Source of the DNA: an uncultured Eubacteriales bacterium
GTDB taxonomy: Bacteria > Bacillota > Clostridia > Oscillospirales > Oscillospiraceae
DNA: 24,057 nt
NCBI GenBank assembly: GCA_900545925.1
Contig: URAZ01000048.1
Span: forward strand, 1-24,057
Direction: 5' to 3'
Position numbers and translations under genes: made by a program. Shown piece after piece: positions 16,901 to 23,917 of the stretch. The notes below the pieces were generated by a model. The model saw only the letters and a list, made by a program, of their open reading frames with translations, made no database searches and had not been told where the DNA came from. The number at the start of each line of letters is the position of its first letter. Within the stretch, counting starts at the first letter, position 1.

Positions 16901-19074
16901 ATGCCGTATTTGTTGGCGTATTCCGCCATCTTAAGGTTCGTTGCCTTGCTGTTGAGGTCGTTGCCGGTAACGTTGTTGACAAAGTTGATCCCGGCGTCGG
17001 CCATCAGCTTGTACTGCTCATCCCAGCGGGAATCGTCGCTGACCTTGTCCATATACTCGCTTGTGGGCGGCCAGAAGATGGAGATGAGAATGTTGTCGTC
17101 AAAGCTGAATTCCTTTTCAACGACCGTAACGGAGATCTCTTTTTTGATGTTCTCGCCGTTTTCGTTTCTTGCGGAGTTTGCAACGGTCGCGGTGATCGTC
17201 GTGCTGCCAACGGCTTTGGCCGTGATCACACCGTTTTCGTCAACGGAGGCGATAGCCGGATCTGCGCTTTCCCAGCTGACGCTGTGATCCAGCTCGTCAA
17301 CTGCCGTAACCGTCACCTTGACGCTGTCGCTTTCGCCAACGGTCAGCTCCAGCGCGCTCTTGCTCACATCCACTGCAAAATTGTTTGCGCTGAGCGTGCC
17401 GAATGCGGCCAGCTCCGACAGCTGCACAACATAGGCTCCGTCGTTTGCGGCATATGCGCGCTTCGTCACATACAGCCGGACGTAGGAAGCCTCCACCGGT
17501 TCTTCCAGATCAAAGCAGACCGGCGCGCCGGGCGTTTTCTGACCGGTGACCTTTACCACATCCGTCCAGTTCTTGCCGTCGGACGAAACCTGCAGCTGAT
17601 AGTCGATTGGGAACGCATAGCCATACTTGCCATCGTCCGAGCGCGGGAAGATCACAAAGCGGCTGAGCTCATACGTCAGGCCAAGGTCAATGCTTGCGTA
17701 CGCGACCGTATCCGCCGATGCGCCCTCAACGGGCAGCGTCGTCCAGCCGTTCGCGCCGCCGTAGCCGACGACGCCTCGGATATAGCCGTCGTTCAGCAGC
17801 ATGCTGCCCCAGATGCCCTCCGGCGCAACATAGTCGGACGAAACGCTGACCATCTTGTTCAGCGCTGCGTTTTCCGTGCCTTCGGGCTGCCATGCGCGCA
17901 GGTCATAGCGGCCCGGCGTGCCAAACACCGCAAGCTCCGACAGCTGCACCATGGTTCCGCCGCGCTTTGTCACATAGATCCGGACATTCTTTGTCGTGAC
18001 CGCCGTCTCCAGATCGAAGAAGACCGGCGCAGTGGGCGTGGCCTGACCCGTCACCGTGACGAGATCTGTCCAGGTCTCGCCGTCGTCCGAGGTCTGAAGC
18101 ACATAGTCCACCGGGAAGTTATTTGCGTATTCGCTGTCAGAGCGCGGGAATACCACGATCCGGCTGATCTCATACGACGCACCGAGGTTGATGGCCGCCC
18201 ATGCAACCTTGTCGGCTGCTGCCCCCTCTTCAAATGGGTGCGTCGTCCAGCCGTTCGTGCCGTAAGGCGCGGTCGTTGAAACAATCACACCATCGGTCAG
18301 CTGGACAGATTCCCAGCAGCCGAGTCCCTCTTTAAAATCAGAGGACACGCTGACTTTCTTGTTCAGCGCAATGTTCGCCGTGCCGTCCAGCGCCCACGAG
18401 GCGATATCATCCTTTGTGCCGGTGGGCTTCTCATCGCCGCCCGATTCCTGCACGACCGTGCCCCAGATGGCAAACTCCTGCAGCTGCACCAGCTTGCCGT
18501 CGTTGCCCGCGCCGCCAATGGAATCCTGCGCATAGCGCTTTGTTACATTCAGCCGCACATAGCGCGCCTCCACAGCGCTGTCCAGCTCGTAGAAATACGG
18601 TTCGGCCGGGTCTTTGGGCGCGCCGGTCTGCTCTGCCGCAACGCTCCACATCTCGCCGTCCAGCGAGGTCTCGATCTGATAGTCGGTCGGGAAAATGGCG
18701 CCTGCGCGCGCAAATACGCCGAATTTGGATACCGAGCAGCGCCTGCCCAGATCAAAGGTCAGCACAACCTGCACGCTCGCGTCCGGCTCGCTATCATAGG
18801 GGTTTGTGGAAAATCCCTGGCCATCCAGCACGCCGTCGTGGACAAAATCCTTGCTCCAGTGCTCACTGGGCATTTCATAGCTGTTTTCCTGACCCATCGC
18901 ATTATGCGTGCCGTTTGACACTGTCAGCGTCGCGCCCACAGCCAGATTGGTTGTTCCGGCCGGAGCGTAGTCGCTGAGCGACGCGTCCGCCGCAGCTACC
19001 GCGGGCAGAATGCCGAGCAGCATCGCCAGCACCAGAACCAGCGTCAGCCAGCGCCGAAAACTTCTGTTTTTCAT
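13906..19074 (-). CDS. Giant S-layer-anchored, multi-discoidin glycosidase-like surface protein
   Basis: 1722 residues with an N-terminal signal peptide (about 1-29, ending AVAAADA). Modules in order: three F5/8 type C (discoidin/CBM32-like) domains at about 41-206, 231-386 and 399-560; a Big2 domain at about 566-652; a TIM-barrel-like domain at about 656-945, with its beta-sheet tail to about 1058; two more F5/8C domains at about 1067-1213 and 1236-1388; an Ala-rich, FIVAR-like helical stretch at about 1393-1527; a Pro/Ser/Thr linker; and three SLH repeats at about 1555-1722. Glu767 in GYYILDEPAN is a candidate acid/base residue; I could not place a nucleophile. AGGAGG lies seven bases before the ATG. 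It is probably non-covalently held on secondary cell-wall polymer and binds or cuts a complex glycan. The catalytic family is not recognised. Confidence 0.85.
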   Translation of the reverse strand: MKNRSFRRWLTLVLVLAMLLGILPAVAAADASLSDYAPAGTTNLAVGATLTVSNGTHNAMGQENSYEMPSEHWSKDFVHDGVLDGQGFSTNPYDSEPDASVQVVLTFDLGRRCSVSKFGVFARAGAIFPTDYQIETSLDGEMWSVAAEQTGAPKDPAEPYFYELDSAVEARYVRLNVTKRYAQDSIGGAGNDGKLVQLQEFAIWGTVVQESGGDEKPTGTKDDIASWALDGTANIALNKKVSVSSDFKEGLGCWESVQLTDGVIVSTTAPYGTNGWTTHPFEEGAAADKVAWAAINLGASYEISRIVVFPRSDSEYANNFPVDYVLQTSDDGETWTDLVTVTGQATPTAPVFFDLETAVTTKNVRIYVTKRGGTMVQLSELAVFGTPGRYDLRAWQPEGTENAALNKMVSVSSDYVAPEGIWGSMLLNDGYIRGVVGYGGANGWTTLPVEGASADTVAYASIDLGLTYELSRFVIFPRSDDGKYGYAFPIDYQLQVSSDGKNWTDVVKVTGQKTPGAPVCFDLEEPVEASYVRLYVTKRAYAANDGAYVVQLSELAAFGTLSANNFAVDVSKSALELTVGESDSVKVTVTAVDELDHSVSWESADPAIASVDENGVITAKAVGSTTITATVANSARNENGENIKKEISVTVVEKEFSFDDNILISIFWPPTSEYMDKVSDDSRWDEQYKLMADAGINFVNNVTGNDLNSKATNLKMAEYANKYGMHVSVADSRFGGNLMSLTAEQIKSLIGEYRNVPGVAGYYILDEPANANPYNAVHQAMKQADPNGYMHLNFLPAWAYATLEQAKDQMNDYLKLNAAGGYPQDYLMYDLYPYPDNSTAMNRSGFLGNMRAVWEVGRENDVKTANYLQSVQIPGAYRAPSASEIRYEAMMGLAFGYKQFSYFTWFTPSNRSEPFADGIILLDGTPNPKSYEAVKQLNSEIHALGTTLARLNAEEIYLNGETWGDLPIPEGFFAQGVDSTNFTVSYLKEKNGTQGYMMLVNNDYTNAATIRVKLDSAITSLKRVSAQDGTLFDAALSGGELTVTLAAGDGALYQLPAGYVYESGKEENANIALDANVYADSSEGGNGWYISKLNDGVREPENANNGWKSVGTQQAVITADLRESKTFNRVDLYPAAGEMGPVSAGQGMPKDFTIEVSQDGKSWAVVYTAADKTMENGAAYSITFDAQTARYVRVNVAATNSTYCAASELEIYNDDGTIPTPAPGTTEDEVVHYEPDSNLLLNKKYYVSSTTPDGTYKQWGWAAEYLNDGIAQNGNGWTSNVGVNHDEATAHEWCAFDMGDLFAVNKVRIYGGSGFAFPVDYRVQVSLDGTTWTDVAVRNGDPGMEGWREIGFDAQTARFVRVYGDKLVDKGRDGYLMQIGEVEAYGTPAVDSDAANAALEALEAARAKITGEDTTALDAAIKALKDAIADENSTQSEINALIKAADAELAKFTVSTAEAAAALAEAKNAVSDGSLRLVSEKTMNALQDAIDALEAGIAAAGDTVYQTELNTLTENVRTALAAARSEQAANEQPVIPSYPSTVKPTTPSASDSTKLPFSDVRESDWFYEDVAYVYEKGMMNGTGRAAFGPDASTTRGMIVTILARMEGVDTTKGAAWYAAGREWAMKNGISDGTNMEANITREQLATILFRYVVYKGLDLVTLEDNLSRFSDRNEISSYAVSAMNWAVGQGLVKGSGGKLNPKGNATRAQVAAILHRFCELGK

Positions 19075-19160
19075 TTGTATACCTCCTCATTTCTCTATGT
19101 GCATAAAAGCCAGAGCCGGCCTACGCCTTTTCACCGTCTATTTGCACAATTCTATAGATA

Positions 19161-19193
19161 AGTATAAGGATTTTCTGAACAAATGAGAGTCAA
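19161..19193 (-). promoter_or_regulatory. Probable activator-dependent promoter of the surface-protein gene
   Basis: On the minus strand TATACT (19161-19166) is the best -10. A TTGACT (19188-19193) lies 21 bp upstream, too far for normal use. The lack of a well-placed -35 agrees with control by an activator. Confidence 0.4.
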
Positions 19194-19199
19194 CGCTTT

Positions 19200-19222
19200 T
19201 TGTGCGATTGGTGTCTTTTTTT
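19200..19222 (-). promoter_or_regulatory. Candidate response-regulator operator, copy 2
   Basis: The minus strand reads AAAAAAAGACACC, six bases, then ACAA. GACACC ends 43 bp before TATACT. The same sequence, internal spacing and distance to the -10 (44 bp) are found at 11468-11491 before the sugar operon. Confidence 0.55.
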
Positions 19223-19565
19223 CACTGGAAGCAAATGCTATTGTGGATTTTGCGCATTCCGCCGCACAATTTTCTCTATCATTCACACGCCATTCGCATT
19301 GATTTGTTTGGCTTTCTATGGAATTTTTATTGAAATCGTCAAAATTAACTCAGATTAGTTTTGTTATTCTGCTATCGGTTTTGTCAAAAGGTTCTTTCCC
19401 ACGCAAACTGCCCGCAGACAGCGGCACTAATTGGGGGGCAAAATGGGGGTAGGGAAAGCAGGCACGCAGTACTGGACCTGCAGAATTTCAGATATCTACA
19501 CCTGTCGAGCATATTCAGTGAACTGTAAATCGGTTTATTGTATAGATCGACATATAACAAACGAC
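19223..19565. other. Intergenic stretch, no gene recognised
   Basis: AT-richer than the flanking genes. The short reading frames here lack ribosome sites and recognisable protein patterns. A G-rich patch (ttggggggcaaaatggggg) at about 19432-19449 is the only conspicuous feature. Confidence 0.5.
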
Positions 19566-19592
19566 CCCTGCTGCAGAATTTCTGCAGCAGGG
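19566..19592. repeat. 13-bp perfect hairpin upstream of the orphan gene
   Basis: ccctgctgcagaa (19566-19578) and ttctgcagcaggg (19580-19592) are exact reverse complements around one base. No T-run follows on either strand, so it may be a protein-binding palindrome or an RNA stem rather than a simple terminator. Confidence 0.5.
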
Positions 19593-19646
19593 ATGCGCGA
19601 TTGTAGTACAGTATTTTTTGTGTTTTTTGCCGGAAAGAGAGTGCTC

Positions 19647-19675
19647 TTGTATTTTTCAGGAAGAACGGTTATGAT
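19647..19675 (+). promoter_or_regulatory. Possible promoter of the 170-residue gene
   Basis: TTGTAT (19647-19652), 17 bp, then TATGAT (19670-19675), 57 bp before the ATG. The region is AT-rich, so a chance match is possible. Confidence 0.4.
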
Positions 19676-19732
19676 GGTCTTGTAAATTTAAACCCCGGCA
19701 TACTGCACGTCAGAATACGAAGGGAGATAAAA

Positions 19733-20245
19733 ATGGATTTCTTAAGCTATAGAGAGCAACTGGGAATTGGACTGTGCGACAATAAAAAATATCAACATTT
19801 TCTTACAATTCTATTCAATTTCTTGAACGGAATTCCGACAGACCGCAGTTTTTCGGGAATCAGTACGAAAGAGTATTTACGCTTTTGCAGTACAACTGGA
19901 ACGCAAATAAGCAATACGTATATGAATGAGCAGCGTGGCGACAATCGATATAACCATTGCATTCGTGTTTTTGCAGAAAATGCGGATGAACCCAAGAACT
20001 TCTTCTCGTATTATATCGCATTCACAAATGTGCTGCCCATAAAGCGTGACGGTTATGCCTTTTTAGAGCGAGGCACATTTGCAAATTTATTGGTTCAGAT
20101 GCTGAAGGACTCGCATATTGCGGTCGACTTGGTTGTAAAGAATGGAGAATACTTTGTTTTTCCAAAGGGCGCGGTTGAGTTGGATTCTGCGCTCGTGTCA
20201 CAGCCATTAACATGGTTAAATCAGTATGATACCTATATAATGTAG
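19733..20245 (+). CDS. Orphan hypothetical protein, 170 residues
   Basis: Starts at ATG after GGGAGATAAAA, a good ribosome site. The protein begins MDFLSYREQLGIGLCDNKK and ends FVFPKGAVELDSALVSQPLTWL. It has no signal peptide or membrane helix. The C-terminal words resemble, from memory, the start of a longer family of uncharacterised proteins that continue past this motif. This copy could therefore be shortened, but I cannot confirm it. Codon use is clearly more AT-rich than in the neighbouring genes, and the flanking DNA also looks foreign, which suggests horizontal acquisition. Function is unknown. Confidence 0.6.
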   Translation: MDFLSYREQLGIGLCDNKKYQHFLTILFNFLNGIPTDRSFSGISTKEYLRFCSTTGTQISNTYMNEQRGDNRYNHCIRVFAENADEPKNFFSYYIAFTNVLPIKRDGYAFLERGTFANLLVQMLKDSHIAVDLVVKNGEYFVFPKGAVELDSALVSQPLTWLNQYDTYIM

Positions 20246-20301
20246 GTGTTCGACGAACTACAAAGTAGGGATTACCGCATACAAATTGGAGGTCATCGAG
20301 T

Positions 20302-20430
20302 TTGAAACAAATCAGTGACAAAAACATCCTAAAAAATGGCGCAACAAAGCAGACTGTCGGTTAGGCGGCCAAAAAACGAGGATGACAGATTACCCCAACG
20401 AAGGTAACGGAGAGGCATTTAAGACTATAA
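20302..20430 (+). pseudogene. Possible decayed small gene
   Basis: GGAGG followed eight bases later by TTG at 20302 gives a 20-residue frame (MKQISDKNILKNGATKQTVG) ended by TAG at 20362-20364. The same frame continues with protein-like sequence (AAKKRG, then TGA at 20383-20385, then QITPTKVTERHLRL to TAA at 20428-20430). The two internal stops suggest a remnant. It could also be chance. Confidence 0.2.
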
Positions 20431-20546
20431 ACCCCATATGGGCAAGCATTTCAAAGGCTTTTTTTGAGAAATCTAGCGAGCTACAGGGGGCTTATCCTCC
20501 TGTGCAGGCAGCTGGATTGTACGGCACATTCTTGCTCAGAATGTGA
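20382..20546 (+). CDS. Small open frame, 54 residues, uncertain
   Basis: ATG at 20382 to TGA at 20544-20546, reading MTDYPNEGNGEAFKTINPIW and ending PVQAAGLYGTFLLRM. The composition looks protein-like, but the only ribosome site (GAGG) touches the start codon. It overlaps the possible remnant at 20302-20430 in another frame. It may be a fragment of a larger lost gene. Confidence 0.2.
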   Translation: MTDYPNEGNGEAFKTINPIWASISKAFFEKSSELQGAYPPVQAAGLYGTFLLRM

Positions 20547-20565
20547 TAGATATCGCGCATAAACG

Positions 20566-20610
20566 AAAAGGCGGGGGATCATTTCTGATGAAGCGGTCCG
20601 CCTGCCTTTT
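20566..20610. terminator. Probable terminator of the AraC-family regulator gene
   Basis: aaaaggcggggg at the left pairs with cctgcctttt at the right, with mismatches, and an inner atca/tgat pair. On the minus strand it ends in CCGCCTTTT, nine bases beyond the regulator stop at 20619. Confidence 0.5.
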
Positions 20611-20618
20611 ATATCTGC

Positions 20619-21758
20619 TCAGCGCAGTGTCCGCACGTACTCAGAAGGCGTCATGCCGGCCACGGTGCGAAACTGACGAGAAAAGTGCTGCTGGCTGGAG
20701 AAGCCCATGCGTAAGGAAATTTCACCCATGGACAGCGTGCCGTCTCGGAGAAGGAGCTTACTTTCCTCAATGCGGATCTTTGCCAGATAATTGCCCGGCG
20801 TCATGCCGAGCTGTGTGCGAAAAATACGGTGCAGGTAGGTTGTGCTGATGTGCGCGGCATCGGCGAGCTGCTGTAACGTGATCTTTTCTCCTGCTTTAGA
20901 GGAAATGATCTGTACCAGTTGGTCAGCGATGCGCTGTTCGGCGTGACTGGTGGATGGGAGCTGCGCTGCGGGTTGGAAGGAACGCTTTTTTTCGCAGCGG
21001 ATCAGGTCAGCCAGAAGCAGTTTCAAAAGGCTCTCCACACAATCATATGCGAAGTCTGTACTGCTGTGTTCGTCCAGCATCCGGCGCAGCAGTGTGATCT
21101 GGCGTGCGGTAAGCGCAAGGACCTGGCCGCAGAGAGAAGAGCAGGGGGAATCGACGGCCGCACGGAAAGAGACGGTTAGAAAGCTGACGGGAAGATCGGC
21201 ATACTGCATGTGCCAGATGTTCCGGTTGATGAGCAGCATCTGCTGTGGCCGGAGCAGAATATCCACGCCGCCGACCAGATTGTGCAGTTCGCCCCGGTCG
21301 ACATAGACCAACTCCAGTGCCTCATGCTGTTCGCCGCGGAAGTAAAAATCCCTACTGCATTCCTGATAGAAAAAGGTATAGAGCCGCTCCAGCTTCAGAT
21401 CGCTGGAGGCACCGTAGAATATCTCCGCCGGGTGCTCGCCCAGAAGTGAAAGCACATCGGGACGCGCGGTGCAGATGTCAAAGCAGCAGAGGGCATCCAG
21501 CGCGGTGACTGAAAACCGGACACCGGGGCGCAACTTAAAGACACGGTCGAGATAGTAGAGACTGTAAGACTCTGCTTCATAGATTACAAGCAGCGGCATC
21601 CCGGAAACATAATCCAGAACGACTGGCTCCTGCGACAGCCACTCTTTTATGGGTTCGCCGGCACGGACACAGCAATGACTGGTGCACGGCATATCGTCCG
21701 GGAGCGAGGCGATGACAGTGCCGAATGTCTGCGCGGAGGAGAGGTTCTTGATCTGCAT
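20619..21758 (-). CDS. AraC-family transcriptional regulator
   Basis: 379 residues from the ATG at 21756-21758, chosen because AAAGGAGG lies seven bases upstream; an upstream in-frame start lacks this. Residues 1-130 are an extra domain that I do not recognise. Residues about 138-200 resemble the cupin-like sugar-binding arm of AraC proteins (HEALELVYVDRGELH). Residues 276-379 hold two helix-turn-helix units ending GMTPSEYVRTLR. It is divergent from the nucleotidyltransferase-kinase-epimerase operon, and a palindrome lies between them, so it probably controls that operon and itself. The effector is unknown, perhaps a hexosamine or galactoside. Confidence 0.88.
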   Translation of the reverse strand: MQIKNLSSAQTFGTVIASLPDDMPCTSHCCVRAGEPIKEWLSQEPVVLDYVSGMPLLVIYEAESYSLYYLDRVFKLRPGVRFSVTALDALCCFDICTARPDVLSLLGEHPAEIFYGASSDLKLERLYTFFYQECSRDFYFRGEQHEALELVYVDRGELHNLVGGVDILLRPQQMLLINRNIWHMQYADLPVSFLTVSFRAAVDSPCSSLCGQVLALTARQITLLRRMLDEHSSTDFAYDCVESLLKLLLADLIRCEKKRSFQPAAQLPSTSHAEQRIADQLVQIISSKAGEKITLQQLADAAHISTTYLHRIFRTQLGMTPGNYLAKIRIEESKLLLRDGTLSMGEISLRMGFSSQQHFSRQFRTVAGMTPSEYVRTLR

Positions 21759-21780
21759 AGTGAAGCCTCCTTTTGCACTA

Positions 21781-21809
21781 TATTTATCACAAGGTACTTG
21801 GAAATGCAA
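21781..21809 (-). promoter_or_regulatory. Probable promoter of the AraC-family regulator gene
   Basis: On the minus strand TTGCAT (21804-21809), 17 bp, TAAATA (21781-21786), with the ATG 23 bp further on. Confidence 0.45.
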
Positions 21810-21827
21810 TATTTTTTTCCATATACC
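21798..21827 (+). promoter_or_regulatory. Possible promoter of the nucleotidyltransferase-kinase-galE operon
   Basis: TTGGAA (21798-21803), 18 bp, TATACC (21822-21827). Both hexamers are weak, as for an activated promoter. It overlaps the divergent regulator promoter. Confidence 0.3.
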
Positions 21828-21835
21828 GCATGGAA
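21817..21835. promoter_or_regulatory. Palindromic candidate operator between divergent genes
   Basis: TTCCAT, seven bases, ATGGAA. It overlaps the possible rightward -10 and lies upstream of the leftward -35. It is the only clear symmetrical site in the divergent region. Confidence 0.4.
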
Positions 21836-21935
21836 TTTATACGATACTGCACAGAGTAGGGGGAAACGTTGCTTTCCGCTGCAGACCCGGCTAAGATGAG
21901 CTCAGAATAAAAAACGGAGCAGGAGACGTGAAAAA

Positions 21936-22850
21936 ATGGACAGACAAAAACCAACTCTTGTGATCATGGCCGCGGGCATGGGCAGCCGCTTTGGCGGCCT
22001 CAAGCAGATCGAGCCGGTCGACCCGGAAGGACATATCCTCATTGATTTTTCGCTGTTTGACGCATGGCGCGCGGGCTTCCGCGACGTGGTGTTTATCATC
22101 AAGCGCGAGATGGAGGAAGAGTTCCGCGAATGTATTGCTGACCGCATGGATCAGTATTTCCATGTGTCCTACGTCTATCAGGATCTTGACCGCCTGCCGG
22201 AGGGCATAGAAGTTCCGGAGGGACGCACAAAGCCGTGGGGCACCGGCCACGCGCTGGCCTGCTGCAAGGGCGTGGTAAACGGCCCGTTTGCCGTCATCAA
22301 CGCGGATGATTTCTATGGCCGCACGGCGTTCTCGGAAATCTATGATTTCCTTGCGGCGCAGACCGACGAGAGCAAGTATGCCATGGTCGGCTACCGTCTG
22401 AAAAATACGGTGACGGAGTTCGGCTCCGTGGCGCGCGGCGTGTGCGAGATCGAAGACGGGATGCTGACCGGCGTGACGGAGCGCACGAAGATCTTCAAAA
22501 AAGGCGCGGACGCCGAATACACCGAAGATGGGGAGCATTTCTTCCCGCTGGCGGGCGACACCATCGTGTCGATGAACCTCTGGGGCTTTTCGGCGCGTGT
22601 GCTGGATGAGCTATGGGCGCGCATGGGCGCGTTCCTGACAGAAGCAATGAAGACAAATCCGCTCAAGTGTGAATACTTCCTGCCGTTTGTGGTAAATGAG
22701 CAGCTTGCAGACAAGTCCGCAAGCGTGCAGGTGCTGCCGTGCGAGGAAACATGGTACGGCGTGACCTACCGCGAAGATCTGGCGTCTGTCAAGGAAGCCG
22801 TGGCCAAGATGAAGGCGGAGGGCATTTATACGGAGGAGCTTTGGAAATGA
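21936..22850 (+). CDS. Sugar-1-phosphate nucleotidyltransferase
   Basis: 304 residues. The nucleotide-binding start is MAAGMGSRFGGLKQIEPV (about 11-28), with Lys23 in the place used to hold phosphate. PWGTGHAL (100-107) and the metal-binding NADDFYGR (122-129) follow, all typical of the GT-A-like nucleotidyltransferase fold. It would join a sugar 1-phosphate to a nucleotide, most likely UTP. It lacks the left-handed beta-helix of GlmU. Its stop overlaps the start of the hexosamine kinase gene (ATGA), so its substrate is probably the kinase product, GlcNAc-1-P or GalNAc-1-P, or Gal-1-P. AGGAG lies ten bases before the ATG. Exact sugar specificity is inferred. Confidence 0.85.
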   Translation: MDRQKPTLVIMAAGMGSRFGGLKQIEPVDPEGHILIDFSLFDAWRAGFRDVVFIIKREMEEEFRECIADRMDQYFHVSYVYQDLDRLPEGIEVPEGRTKPWGTGHALACCKGVVNGPFAVINADDFYGRTAFSEIYDFLAAQTDESKYAMVGYRLKNTVTEFGSVARGVCEIEDGMLTGVTERTKIFKKGADAEYTEDGEHFFPLAGDTIVSMNLWGFSARVLDELWARMGAFLTEAMKTNPLKCEYFLPFVVNEQLADKSASVQVLPCEETWYGVTYREDLASVKEAVAKMKAEGIYTEELWK

Positions 22851-23917
22851 ACGAAAACCTGTTTGAAGTACTGCGCGCCTTCCGGCTGGACGCAAAGCCT
22901 GTTTCCTGCGAGCCGTATGGCTGCGGGCACATCAATGTGACCTATCTTGCCGTGACGGAAAGCGGCCGGCGCTATATCCTGCAAAAAATCAACAACAACA
23001 CGTTCCGCGACGTGGCGGGGCTGATGGAAAATATCACTGCCGTCACGGAGTTCCTGCGGACAAAAACAGACGACCCGCGCAGCGTCCTGACGCTTGTAAA
23101 AACGCATGACGGCGCAAGCTATCTGCATGCGCAGGATGCCTATTAGCGCGTGTATGACTTTGTGGAGGGCACCATCTGCCTCCAGCTTCCCGAGACGGAC
23201 GAGGACTTTTATCAGAGCGCCGTGGGCTTCGGCACCTTCCAGCAGCTCCTGACGGATTTCCCGGCGGCGAAGCTGCACGAGACCATCCCGAATTTCCACA
23301 ATACGCCCGACCGTTACCGCGCGCTTCTGGAGACATTGGAGCGCGACCCCATGCACCGGGCAGCGCAGGTTCAGCCTGAAATTGAATTTGCGCTGGCCCG
23401 GCAGGCAGAAATGTCGGCCATTCAGAACGCGCTGACTGCGGGCGAGCTGCCGCTGCGCGTGACGCACAACGACACAAAGCTTAATAACGTTCTGCTGGAC
23501 GCGGCGACCCGTCAGGCGCTGTGCGTGATCGATCTGGATACGGTCATGCCCGGCTCGAGCCTCTATGACTTCGGTGACTCCATCCGCTTCGGCGCGGCAA
23601 CTGCCGCAGAGGATGAAAAAGACCTCTCCAAAATGGAGATGAGTCTTGACCGCTTCCGCGTCTTTACGCGCGGCTATGTCCGCGCCTGCCCCGGCCTGAC
23701 GGCAAAGGAGTTGGAGCTGCTGCCAATGGGAGCTAAGACCATGACCATGGAGTGCGGCGTTCGCTTCCTGACGGACTATCTTGATGGGGATCATTATTTT
23801 GCCGTTCATCGGGAAGGGCAGAATCTTGACCGCTGCCGCACCCAGTTCAAGCTCGTGGCGGACATGGAGAAGAAGTGGGACGAAATGCGGAAGATCGTAG
23901 AGGAGGAATCGAGATGA
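22847..23917 (+). pseudogene. nahK: N-acetylhexosamine 1-kinase (NahK-like), interrupted by an in-frame TAG
   Basis: The frame runs 357 codons, close to the usual length of NahK, but codon 100 (23144-23146) is TAG. Context is DAY-TAG-RVYDFVEG, where this family normally has Trp (YWRVYDFVEG), so a TGG to TAG change explains it. The N-terminal lobe has the Gly-rich loop YGCGHINVTY (about 19-28). The C-terminal lobe keeps VTHNDTKLNN with probable base Asp209 and VIDLDTV with Asp229 and Asp231. All of this lies after the stop, so the truncated 99-residue product would be inactive. A GTG at codon 102 could restart translation but would lack the ATP-binding lobe. Both junctions overlap neighbours by ATGA. 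The rest of the gene is undamaged, suggesting a recent mutation, readthrough or sequence error. Confidence 0.88.

Noticed and set aside
13819..18279. A very long plus-strand open frame of 1486 codons
   Set aside because: It is the antisense shadow of the surface-protein gene. It is rich in Arg, His and Val, without domains or a ribosome site, while the minus strand encodes clear discoidin and SLH modules.
19503..19552. TGTCGA and TCGACA as a long-range inverted repeat
   Set aside because: Only six bases with a 38-base gap, expected by chance in a region of this size.
19431..19685. An 84-residue plus-strand frame upstream of the orphan gene
   Set aside because: No ribosome site, unusual Cys-rich composition, and it spans a 13-bp perfect hairpin and the likely promoter.
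22826..23809. A 327-codon minus-strand frame that is open across the nahK stop codon
   Set aside because: It has no domain pattern and lies antisense to a gene with preserved kinase motifs, so it does not explain the TAG.
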